42,741 nucleotides of DNA from a virus: positions 1 to 42,741 of the IMG/VR virus record IMGVR_UViG_3300030329_001707. One strand, 5' to 3'. Position 1 is the first letter of the stretch. The number at the start of each line of letters is the position of its first letter. Below, in pieces: positions 1 through 4,553 of this stretch. The translations under genes and the position numbers were made by a program. The notes under the pieces were generated by a model. That model ran no database searches. It saw only the letters and a program-made list of their open reading frames with translations, and had not been told where the DNA came from.

Positions 1-183
1 TCCAAGCCCCAAAGATATGGGCAAAACCAGGTTTCCCAGAACTTCAAACGCAAATGCAGGTAGAACAGCCAAAGTGAGGCCAACAGCCAGAAGACTAATT
101 GCAGTGCCTTTTGCCCCACTAATAAGAGCAACTACCCCGCCCAAAAGGGCAATAAATCCAACAACCGTAAGGGGCCACAAGAA
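1..183. repeat. Left copy of contig-terminal direct repeat
   Basis: These bases match 42559-42741 at 171 of 183 positions without gaps. The match begins at base 1 and the partner ends at the last base of the window. The differences lie in the first 106 positions; bases 107-183 are identical to 42665-42741 (77 bases). In the gene crossing this point the differences are almost all silent (one Ile/Val change). Ends that coincide with a repeat are what a circular or terminally redundant genome gives on assembly, with two strain variants at the two ends. A real tandem duplication is the less likely alternative. Confidence 0.85.
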
Positions 184-357
184 ACCTACTTCTGAAGCCC
201 GTTCCATCAAGGCCGAAGCCCCGCCTTCCATCGCCGCGTACTGACCGGGTTCCCGCAAGGAGGGAAGGGTGCTAGGAGCCGCACAGCCAGCAGCGGCGAG
301 GGGGAGGGCAAAATAAACCCAAGGAAGGGACTTAAAAAATCTACCGAGGAGGCTCAT
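1..357 (-). CDS. Lipoprotein-like membrane protein, 5' part (gene continues at 42558-42361)
   Basis: Read leftward from the ATG at 357, this runs off the left edge after 119 codons. If the map is closed by removing the terminal repeat, it continues at 42558 and stops at 42361, giving 184 residues in one frame. The N-terminus has a basic stretch, a hydrophobic segment and a possible lipobox (LPLAAAGC), so residue Cys25 may be lipidated. Two hydrophobic helices follow (FIALLGGVVALISG and LLAVGLTLAVLPAFAF), then a third near FLAIVGVAYVCGVAW and a basic, charged tail. It overlaps the previous gene by 17 bases. The site next to another small membrane protein suggests a holin/spanin-type lysis role, but this is inference; I do not recognise the family. 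Confidence 0.75.
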   Translation of the reverse strand, partial: MSLLGRFFKSLPWVYFALPLAAAGCAAPSTLPSLREPGQYAAMEGGASALMERASEVGFLWPLTVVGFIALLGGVVALISGAKGTAISLLAVGLTLAVLPAFAFEVLGNLVLPISLGLG

Positions 358-562
358 TGGGAAATCTCATATTACTAAGGGTATCCTCAACCTGCGCAAC
401 TCTGGCAGACAGTGTTTCCTGCTTAACCAAGACCTCTGTCAGAAGACGATCATGGCGAATAAATTGGGAACCAAGAACAAACAAAACGGTCAAGGTCAAA
501 GAAGTGATTCCAAGCCAATCCCTGCTACTTAATCGCACTGTTTCCCCGTGTCCCCTTGTCAT
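341..562 (-). CDS. Small single-span membrane protein with coiled coil (possible holin or spanin component)
   Basis: 73 residues. The ATG at 562 is preferred over a TTG one codon earlier because GGGAGG sits five bases upstream and the ATG overlaps the TGA of the upstream gene (TGATG). After a short charged N-terminus comes one membrane helix (WLGITSLTLTVLFVLGSQF, residues about 17-36), then a heptad-like helix rich in Leu, Val and Glu (LTEVLVKQETLSARVAQVED). This 'one helix plus coiled coil' build is common in small phage lysis proteins (inner spanins, some holins), but there is no diagnostic motif. It overlaps the following lipoprotein-like gene by 17 bases, an arrangement also seen in spanin pairs. 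Function is inferred only. Confidence 0.7.
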   Translation of the reverse strand: MTRGHGETVRLSSRDWLGITSLTLTVLFVLGSQFIRHDRLLTEVLVKQETLSARVAQVEDTLSNMRFPNEPPR

Positions 563-855
563 CAAAGCCTCCCATATTTCCTATCAGAATCAGGGATTTC
601 AGATGGATCTACCCTGCTTGCAGTAAGTTTTGCAATAGTTCTCTTTTCCTTTCGCCACCAACGGCGCAATTCCGAAGCAATATCACAGTCATCATTACTG
701 TAAAGCCATGTTTGACCGATTGCATCACTGCGACGATCTGACGGTAGGTTGCCAATAAACTCAATGATTTCGGCAATTTCAGTGTTTTCTACCGGTGGTA
801 ACGGAAGCATATATCCATCTGCTTCAATGTGTATATTTAAGTTATTTATTTCCAA
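562..855 (-). CDS. Hypothetical protein, first gene of the leftward array after the control region
   Basis: 97 residues if it begins at the TTG at 855; the first ATG in frame is at 813 (83 residues). Neither has a strong ribosome site, so the start is uncertain. The protein is soluble, acidic in the middle and rich in charged residues, with a WRRWWRKEK-like basic-aromatic patch (ELRRWWRKEKR) near residue 65. I recognise no family. It ends with TGATG overlap into the small membrane protein gene, so it is translated in the same unit. The palindrome at 879-895 lies just upstream. Confidence 0.6.
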   Translation of the reverse strand: MEINNLNIHIEADGYMLPLPPVENTEIAEIIEFIGNLPSDRRSDAIGQTWLYSNDDCDIASELRRWWRKEKRTIAKLTASRVDPSEIPDSDRKYGRL

Positions 856-878
856 GGGTTTATGATTCTCGGCTTAAA

Positions 879-895
879 GCAAGATATATTCTTGC
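879..895. promoter_or_regulatory. 17-bp inverted repeat upstream of the leftward gene
   Basis: GCAAGA-TATAT-TCTTGC is a perfect 6-bp inverted repeat with an AT-rich centre, 24 bases upstream of the TTG at 855. It has the size and symmetry of a dimeric repressor site. The rest of the 856-1019 interval holds no gene I can support: it contains a run of nine C (948-956), a short GGGGG/CCCCC hairpin around 940-956 and no convincing -35/-10 pair. The winged-helix protein encoded next door is a natural candidate to bind here, but nothing shows it. Confidence 0.35.
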
Positions 896-1019
896 CCGCA
901 ATGCAACATTTACACTCGCAGTCCGGGGGATCCGTACCAGGGGGTCTCCCCCCCCCTCCGATTTTGGTCTGCTTTCGTGCAGCGAGTTCGAGCCACCTGT
1001 TCGATTGCTCTTTCATCTC

Positions 1020-1340
1020 TTAGCCATCTTCCCTTCGATTCTGCGCAGACTGCTGATCCAGCCAGATCTGGAGGCCCTCTCGAATCGGGTGGTCTGGCTC
1101 AAGTGAAAGTACCAGGTACTTGGCCCTTCGACGGTCACTGACGACGGCCACACCTCTGCTCTCCAGCCACCTCAAAGCCCTGCCAATCTGGTGGACACTC
1201 AGGCCCAGATCCTCAGCCAACTGATCCTGCCGTGGTGGCTGTCCGGCTGCTGCTGCCTCCATCCATGCCTCAGCAATCCTAAGCCTCTGGTCAGCCTCTC
1301 TGGCTGCATCACGCGCCCCCTGTTGATGTCCGATATCCAT
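1020..1340 (-). CDS. Winged helix-turn-helix DNA-binding protein (early/late switch candidate)
   Basis: 106 residues from the ATG at 1340. The N-terminal third is a charged helix; residues about 37-80 form a helix-turn-helix (QDQLAEDLGLSVHQIGRALR) followed by a wing-like segment (WLESRGVAVVSDRRRAKYLVL). This matches the general MarR/GntR-like winged-helix plan, not a particular family. It is read leftward away from the plus-strand early operon, so the interval 1341-1628 is a divergent control region containing a promoter and a palindrome. Its likely job is repression or activation at that region. A long reading frame on the opposite strand has no domain character and is ignored. Confidence 0.75.
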   Translation of the reverse strand: MDIGHQQGARDAAREADQRLRIAEAWMEAAAAGQPPRQDQLAEDLGLSVHQIGRALRWLESRGVAVVSDRRRAKYLVLSLEPDHPIREGLQIWLDQQSAQNRREDG

Positions 1341-1402
1341 CCTCTTATGCCTTTCATGAAATTGGGTACAGTCCAGCCCCTCATCTGGTCGATGAGATCG
1401 GC

Positions 1403-1495
1403 ATGGACATCATCGAGAGAATAGCACATGAATTGAGTGGTCAGGGCCTGCCGTGGTTGACGGCAATCCTGATCCTGATCCTCTGGCTTTCTTGA
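1403..1495 (+). CDS. Possible 30-residue membrane peptide
   Basis: A short reading frame from the ATG at 1403 encodes an amphipathic start (MDIIERIAHELSGQG) and one strongly hydrophobic segment (LPWLTAILILILWLS), ending at the TGA at 1493. The ribosome site is weak (GATGAG about 6 bases upstream). It lies upstream of the predicted early promoter, so it would need its own transcript. The composition looks like a membrane microprotein, but a chance frame of this length is quite possible. Confidence 0.3.
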   Translation: MDIIERIAHELSGQGLPWLTAILILILWLS

Positions 1496-1520
1496 TCATT
1501 TCCACTTTCTGAAGTACTAT
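1492..1520 (+). promoter_or_regulatory. Sigma70-like promoter for the rightward early operon
   Basis: TTGATC (1492-1497) and TACTAT (1515-1520) are separated by exactly 17 bases, close to the TTGACA/TATAAT consensus. A start site near 1527 would produce a leader of about 100 bases before the first gene at 1629. It is the only good rightward promoter I see ahead of the early genes, and it lies just before the palindrome at 1551-1578. Confidence 0.55.
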
Positions 1521-1550
1521 TCTTTTTGCTCTTTCTCAATCGAATACCAG

Positions 1551-1578
1551 TTTCCGGCGACACTGTGTCGACCGGGAA
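1551..1578. promoter_or_regulatory. Large palindrome flanked by direct repeats: operator or leader hairpin
   Basis: Arms TTTCCGG-CGACAC and GTGTCG-A-CCGGGAA surround a single central T. The inner 13 bases (1558-1570) are a perfect palindrome; the outer arms match with one bulged A and one position that would be a G-U pair in RNA. The 8-mer AATCGAAT occurs on both sides, at 1538-1545 and 1577-1584. Placed about 25-50 bases after the predicted early start site, it could be an operator for the neighbouring winged-helix protein or a structured 5' leader element. Confidence 0.5.
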
Positions 1579-1584
1579 TCGAAT

Positions 1585-1614
1585 GCTATCTGCGTTGATT
1601 CAGGTGGCTCTGAG
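1585..1614 (+). repeat. Inverted repeat arm A (left of the Zn-ribbon gene)
   Basis: A 30-base arm starting GCTATCTGCG and ending CTCTGAG. It pairs with 1985-2014: 27 Watson-Crick pairs, two G-U pairs and one A-C mismatch. It ends 14 bases before the ATG at 1629. The outer ten bases and last seven bases are shared with arm B (2373-2401); the middle differs and matches only its own partner. Confidence 0.85.
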
Positions 1615-1628
1615 AATGAGAGCAAGCC

Positions 1629-1976
1629 ATGCCTAGAGTATCCGCGACATCACCTGAACTAGATCGCCATCATGAGAATGGCGGTGATCTGGAAATCACT
1701 TCAAGTATCGACATGTGCCGCATCTGCTGGTCCGACTGTGACCAGATGACGATGATGGAATTCAAGGATCGGAATAAGCATTGGTCAGCCACTAGATTCC
1801 TCAATCATTTCAGTTACTGGCCTCTGGGTAATGAACCTTGGAAGACCGGCATCATCATGACGGACAATGGGAATTGTGATGGAGAACCACATCCTGATTA
1901 CGAAGAAGAGTCTGAGTCTGGCAACCCCTACTGCTGCGAAGTATGCGGCGAACCACTGACCTCTGAAGACAACTGA
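1629..1976 (+). CDS. Zinc-ribbon-like small early protein
   Basis: 115 residues from the ATG at 1629. Two cysteine pairs, CRIC (about residue 30) and CEVC followed by GEPL (about residue 103), with extra Cys at DCDQ and CC, are typical of a structural zinc site. Between them is an aromatic, acidic stretch with no recognised fold. It is the first gene after the early promoter and is enclosed by inverted-repeat arms A and A'. The stop sits in a CTGAACCA context that recurs after the next two genes. No function is known; short Zn-binding phage proteins are often host-takeover factors, but that is only a general expectation. Confidence 0.7.
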   Translation: MPRVSATSPELDRHHENGGDLEITSSIDMCRICWSDCDQMTMMEFKDRNKHWSATRFLNHFSYWPLGNEPWKTGIIMTDNGNCDGEPHPDYEEESESGNPYCCEVCGEPLTSEDN

Positions 1977-1984
1977 ACCACCAA

Positions 1985-2014
1985 CCCAGAGCCGCCTGAA
2001 TCAGCGCAGATAGC
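1985..2014 (+). repeat. Inverted repeat arm A' (right of the Zn-ribbon gene)
   Basis: Starts 8 bases after the TGA at 1976. It runs from CCCAGAG to CGCAGATAGC and is the reverse complement of 1585-1614 with three exceptions, two of which are G-U compatible. Its last 12 bases (2003-2014, AGCGCAGATAGC) are also a perfect complement of 2373-2384 inside arm B, so it has two possible partners. Confidence 0.85.
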
Positions 2015-2021
2015 CGACCCC

Positions 2022-2051
2022 TGCAATGCTTGAGATTGGGGATTGTCCTGG
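2022..2051 (+). repeat. Inverted repeat arm C (left of the 83-residue gene)
   Basis: A 30-base arm beginning TGCAATGCTTGAG and ending TTGTCCTGG. It pairs with 2339-2368 through 25 Watson-Crick and three G-U pairs. Its sequence is unrelated to arms A and B, yet it takes the same position relative to its gene. It lies 26 bases before the ATG at 2078. Confidence 0.8.
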
Positions 2052-2077
2052 TACTTGAAGCTACGAGGAGAATGCCC

Positions 2078-2329
2078 ATGAATTATGAAGTAAAAGAAGC
2101 TATCGCTGATTACCTCAGAGATAACGAACACATGCACAGGCCAACATCAGAAGACCCCGCCAAACCCGACTGGGAGTTCAGCGATGAGATCTGGGAGAAA
2201 GTCTGCGACGCGATCATCGAAGAGATGGCAGATTCATTTGAACACGACATCGAGGTTCTGGTCTCCGACTACTGCAACAGACACTCAGGATCAATTGATG
2301 GAATCATAGAAGAGCAAACCCGCAACTGA
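2078..2329 (+). CDS. Small acidic early protein, unknown
   Basis: 83 residues. The ATG at 2078 is chosen because GAGGAG ends eight bases upstream and because the frame upstream of it lies in inverted-repeat arm C; a longer version from 2030 would translate the repeat. The protein is mostly helical by composition and very acidic (IWEKVCDAIIEEMADSFEHD, IIEEQTRN). No family is recognised. It is bracketed by arms C and C' and, further out, by complementary segments of A' and B. Confidence 0.65.
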   Translation: MNYEVKEAIADYLRDNEHMHRPTSEDPAKPDWEFSDEIWEKVCDAIIEEMADSFEHDIEVLVSDYCNRHSGSIDGIIEEQTRN

Positions 2330-2338
2330 ACCACACCG

Positions 2339-2368
2339 CCAGGACTATCTCCAATCTTGAGCATTGCT
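2339..2368 (+). repeat. Inverted repeat arm C' (right of the 83-residue gene)
   Basis: Begins 9 bases after the TGA at 2329 with CCAGGAC and ends GAGCATTGCT. It is the complement of 2022-2051 at 25 of 30 positions, and three of the five exceptions remain G-U pairs in RNA. Arm B follows after four bases. Confidence 0.8.
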
Positions 2369-2372
2369 AAAC

Positions 2373-2401
2373 GCTATCTGCGCTTATTGGGTCACTCTGA
2401 G
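2373..2401 (+). repeat. Inverted repeat arm B (left of the 176-residue gene)
   Basis: A 29-base arm with the same GCTATCTGCG beginning and CTCTGAG end as arm A, but a different middle. It pairs with 2957-2985 at 28 of 29 positions. It ends 14 bases before the ATG at 2416, the same distance as arm A from its start codon. Confidence 0.85.
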
Positions 2402-2415
2402 AAATGGAGAATGCC

Positions 2416-2946
2416 ATGAACAGAAAAAACATGAGCGAAAGAGACCTGTGCATCTTCGAGAGAATCGAGAGAGACTTCGAGAATGTCGGGCAGCATGCGA
2501 TACTGAGTCAAGCTGACCAATTCGTATATGCATTGAACATTCCACTGTACTCTGACGATGAGAATGACGAAGACCACGACATCACGGCCACGCTGCTGAT
2601 GAGGTATCTGCCGAATTTCAATACTTGGGTGGTACACGATCACACCACGCATACGGATTTACCGATGCATTGCCTACAAGCCGTATTCGTGAACCACTAC
2701 CTTACTGACACCAAGGATGAGGCACAGGAAAACGAATGGACAATCAAGATGATGTTCTTCCTTGGACCACCATTGCCCACCTCGGGCAGGGCCAAAGTGA
2801 AAGTGAAGTCTGTTGAATTCGACATCTCGCCAGACAGGCGGAGGATTACGACTTCAAACATTCCGAATGCATGGTGGATTGATACTCACAATATCCCCAG
2901 CTATTACGACGATCTGGGAGTCCAGCCAGCCATTACCCACTTCTGA
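2416..2946 (+). CDS. Hypothetical early protein between inverted repeats B and B'
   Basis: 176 residues from the ATG at 2416. An ATG four codons upstream is possible, but the leader TGGAGAATGCC-ATG aligns with those of the preceding genes and places the ribosome site at a sensible distance from 2416. The protein has a charged helical start (SERDLCIFERIERDFENVG), an acidic segment (SDDENDEDHD) and a beta-rich, aromatic C-terminal half. No family recognised. The stop lies in the recurrent CTGAACCA context and arm B' begins ten bases later. Confidence 0.65.
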   Translation: MNRKNMSERDLCIFERIERDFENVGQHAILSQADQFVYALNIPLYSDDENDEDHDITATLLMRYLPNFNTWVVHDHTTHTDLPMHCLQAVFVNHYLTDTKDEAQENEWTIKMMFFLGPPLPTSGRAKVKVKSVEFDISPDRRRITTSNIPNAWWIDTHNIPSYYDDLGVQPAITHF

Positions 2947-2956
2947 ACCATCAAAC

Positions 2957-2985
2957 CCCAGAGTGACCCAATAAGCGCAGATAGC
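2957..2985 (+). repeat. Inverted repeat arm B' (right of the 176-residue gene)
   Basis: Runs CCCAGAGTG to CGCAGATAGC and complements 2373-2401 at 28 of 29 positions. The single mismatch (A-C at the second base) is at the same place as one of the mismatches in A/A'. It starts ten bases after the TGA at 2946. Confidence 0.85.
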
Positions 2986-3014
2986 AAACACACTCTCGAA
3001 TCAGGAGCGCGACA

Positions 3015-3230
3015 ATGGAAGTATGCATGATGGAGCGGATAGAACGCTTGATCTACAGACTGAACAAGGAGCAGATCACCGAACATGAATTTGAAATTCG
3101 GTGGCGGGACCTGCGAATCGAAACGCTGCAATGTGAGATTCAGAAGCTGAACATCACAATCAACGGACTAGACAATCTGGTCGATAGCTTGCAGGATCGG
3201 CTCGCTCAGAAGGAGTCAGACAATGCTTGA
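3015..3230 (+). CDS. Small coiled-coil protein
   Basis: 71 residues; AGGAG lies eight bases before the ATG at 3015. Apart from the first few residues it is one long charged helix with heptad spacing of Leu/Ile (ERLIYRLNKEQITEHEFEIR, LNITINGLDNLVDSLQDRL), so a dimeric coiled coil is likely. Its end overlaps the start of the next membrane microprotein (ATGCTTGA), which implies coupled translation. A partner role for that membrane peptide is possible. No family assigned. Confidence 0.65.
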   Translation: MEVCMMERIERLIYRLNKEQITEHEFEIRWRDLRIETLQCEIQKLNITINGLDNLVDSLQDRLAQKESDNA

Positions 3231-3324
3231 AGATGCACTGTTCATCATTTCATGGATGGGAATCATTGTAATGCTGTGGCTGACAATCTCAGCCGTAATC
3301 GTGACATTCAGGAAACCGAAATAA
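3223..3324 (+). CDS. 33-residue single-span membrane microprotein
   Basis: Begins at the ATG at 3223 inside the stop of the coiled-coil gene (ATGCTTGA overlap), with AAGGAG eight bases upstream, and stops at the TAA at 3322. It has an acidic start (MLEDA), one continuous hydrophobic helix (LFIISWMGIIVMLWLTISAV) and a basic end (TFRKPK), so the C-terminus should be cytoplasmic. The good ribosome site, translational coupling and following hairpin all support a real gene. Its job is unknown; early membrane microproteins of phages often modify the host envelope. Confidence 0.6.
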   Translation: MLEDALFIISWMGIIVMLWLTISAVIVTFRKPK

Positions 3325-3336
3325 GCCAGGGCAATC

Positions 3337-3362
3337 GGGGGGCCTCAATTCTGAGGCCTTCC
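3337..3362 (+). terminator. Intergenic hairpin (terminator or attenuator without U tract)
   Basis: GGCCTCA (3341-3347) and TGAGGCC (3352-3358) form a perfect stem with an ATTC loop, extended by GGGG/TTCC to 11 pairs. Only two T follow before CCC, so it is a poor intrinsic terminator and may instead mark RNA processing or partial termination between the membrane peptide gene and the next gene. Confidence 0.5.
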
Positions 3363-3395
3363 CGAATGTCCACATTCAATGGAGGCCAAGCAAGT

Positions 3396-3620
3396 ATGGA
3401 GTTTGAAGCAAGCGTACATGAACGCCCATCTAGACCTTGCCCATGTGGCAGTGGAGAACCTAGCTGGTGGATGACCGATTGCCAAGGAATCGAGTTGTGC
3501 CGGGTATGTTCGACATGCGAAGATAAAGCAATGAAGAAATACACTCCAGAAACTTTCAGTGGATACAATCAAGCTGATCTGGACGAGTGGACCGGGGAAC
3601 GAATAGAACCCCTAGACTGA
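3396..3620 (+). CDS. Small cysteine-rich protein, CxC/CxxC type
   Basis: 74 residues from the ATG at 3396, which has GGAGG ten bases upstream; longer versions would translate through the hairpin at 3337-3362. The sequence has CPCGSG, then WWMTDCQGIELCRVCSTC and an ending like KKYTPETFSGYNQADLDEW. The Cys-rich core plus a 'GYNQADLDE' C-terminus is a recurrent small phage protein I have seen annotated only as hypothetical. The cysteines probably hold zinc. It has its own 5' and 3' hairpins, suggesting an individually tuned message. Confidence 0.7.
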   Translation: MEFEASVHERPSRPCPCGSGEPSWWMTDCQGIELCRVCSTCEDKAMKKYTPETFSGYNQADLDEWTGERIEPLD

Positions 3621-3631
3621 ATCAACCAGAG

Positions 3632-3666
3632 GAGGGGGCATCTCATGGTGGGATGCCTCCCCCTCG
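3632..3666 (+). terminator. GC-rich intergenic hairpin
   Basis: GGGGGCATC pairs with GATGCCTCC (one G-U), with further GAGG/CCTC pairing possible. It lies 12 bases after the stop at 3620. No U tract follows (CGCATT), so attenuation or message processing is more likely than full termination. Confidence 0.45.
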
Positions 3667-3690
3667 CATTATCAGAAAGCGAATTGAGAC

Positions 3691-3972
3691 ATGGGACAGG
3701 TAACGAAGAAGAAACTGAACACTTACAGCCACATTGAGAATGGGCAGCAGGCATGCATCATCCTTGTTCTCAATGATGGCGAAACATACAGCGATCTGGA
3801 GGGATGCACGCTCCAGATCCTAGCTGAAGAGGAAGCCGACAAGCTGATGAATGGGGCTAACCTGAAAGACATTCCGACACTGGAGACAGTCCCAATCGAC
3901 CATCTCATTCATCAAGTACAGAACCAGACCAAAGCTGAAGACGACGATGGAAAGGATGAAGGCGAAGAATAG
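3691..3972 (+). CDS. Hypothetical acidic early protein
   Basis: 93 residues from the ATG at 3691. A basic start (GQVTKKKLNTYSH) leads into a compact alpha/beta-like core (ACIILVLNDGETYSDLEGCT, LQILAEEEADKL) and a disordered acidic tail (KAEDDDGKDEGEE). The ribosome site is weak. No family recognised. It stands alone between two hairpin regions rather than overlapping its neighbours, unlike the genes after 4554. Confidence 0.6.
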   Translation: MGQVTKKKLNTYSHIENGQQACIILVLNDGETYSDLEGCTLQILAEEEADKLMNGANLKDIPTLETVPIDHLIHQVQNQTKAEDDDGKDEGEE

Positions 3973-3984
3973 CATTCTCCCCAT

Positions 3985-4026
3985 GGCTTGGTGGTTCAAG
4001 CCAACCCTTCCCCGCAAGGGGAGGGG
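3985..4026 (+). terminator. Tandem hairpins, second with GNRA tetraloop
   Basis: First stem GGCTTG (3985-3990)/CAAGCC (3997-4002). Second stem CCCTTCCCC (4005-4013)/GGGGAGGG (4018-4025) closed by GCAA, a GNRA tetraloop, with one bulged T. They fill the gap between two genes and precede a strong AAGGAGG ribosome site at about 4044. Without a U tract they look like RNA stability or attenuation elements. Confidence 0.5.
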
Positions 4027-4057
4027 CTACTTGGATCATTAGATAAGGAGGATTCCA

Positions 4058-4510
4058 ATGCGTGACATTCACGTTGCACTGGTCAAAACCAGTGGCGAAG
4101 TAGAAGACAAGACCATAAGCAATCAGGGAAGTCTGGAGTATTTGCAGGGGTGGGTGGACGGCTACATTGAAGTAGTATCTCATCCTGAATTCGACATGAT
4201 CATCAATGAGGAGGGACGCATCAACAAGCTGCCGATCAACATGACCGCAACTATGCTCCTCAGAGGCCTGCGAGAAATCAACATGGTGACCTCAACAATG
4301 GAATGGGGCAGGATGAAGATGAGCAAGCCACCAGTAGACACGATGCAGGCCCTAGAGACCTATGAGAATGGGCAAACAATCATTCATGGCGATGTCGTCA
4401 TATGTGGGCCAGTAGATCAACATGGATATGAAACAAGCATAAAGGAGGCAGTCAGAAGAAGCATTCCAAGGCTATGGACAGAACCGCACTTTGAAGTAAC
4501 CGTATTTTGA
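4058..4510 (+). CDS. DUF3846-like early protein
   Basis: 150 residues, with AAGGAGG and good spacing before the ATG at 4058. The order YLQGWVDGYIEVV, then IINEEGRINKLPINMTAT and near the end GDVVICG is the pattern I associate with DUF3846 proteins of phages and plasmids (function unknown; shorter, usually 100-130 residues, with a conserved 'NE.g...lp.N..A' and 'i.Gd.vi'). Here the middle carries an additional helical stretch (LLRGLREINMVTSTMEWGRM). The assignment rests on motif memory, not an alignment. Confidence 0.6.
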   Translation: MRDIHVALVKTSGEVEDKTISNQGSLEYLQGWVDGYIEVVSHPEFDMIINEEGRINKLPINMTATMLLRGLREINMVTSTMEWGRMKMSKPPVDTMQALETYENGQTIIHGDVVICGPVDQHGYETSIKEAVRRSIPRLWTEPHFEVTVF

Positions 4511-4553
4511 ATTTCCCATATCACAAGCTACTAGATAGAAAGAGCAAAACCGA

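Noticed and set aside
940-1010. tRNA-like GAGTTCGAGCC segment near the C run
   Set aside because: The arms around it do not pair and no acceptor or anticodon stem can be built on either strand.
1191-1424. Long reading frame opposite the winged-helix gene
   Set aside because: Composition has no protein character and the opposite frame has a clear helix-turn-helix.
2373-2985. Insertion sequence or invertible segment recognised by a recombinase
   Set aside because: There are inverted ends but each pair has its own sequence, no transposase or invertase is encoded in the window, and no target-site duplication is visible.
1585-2985. CRISPR array
   Set aside because: The repeats are in inverted pairs around genes with spacers of 250-560 bases, not short evenly spaced direct repeats; no cas genes.
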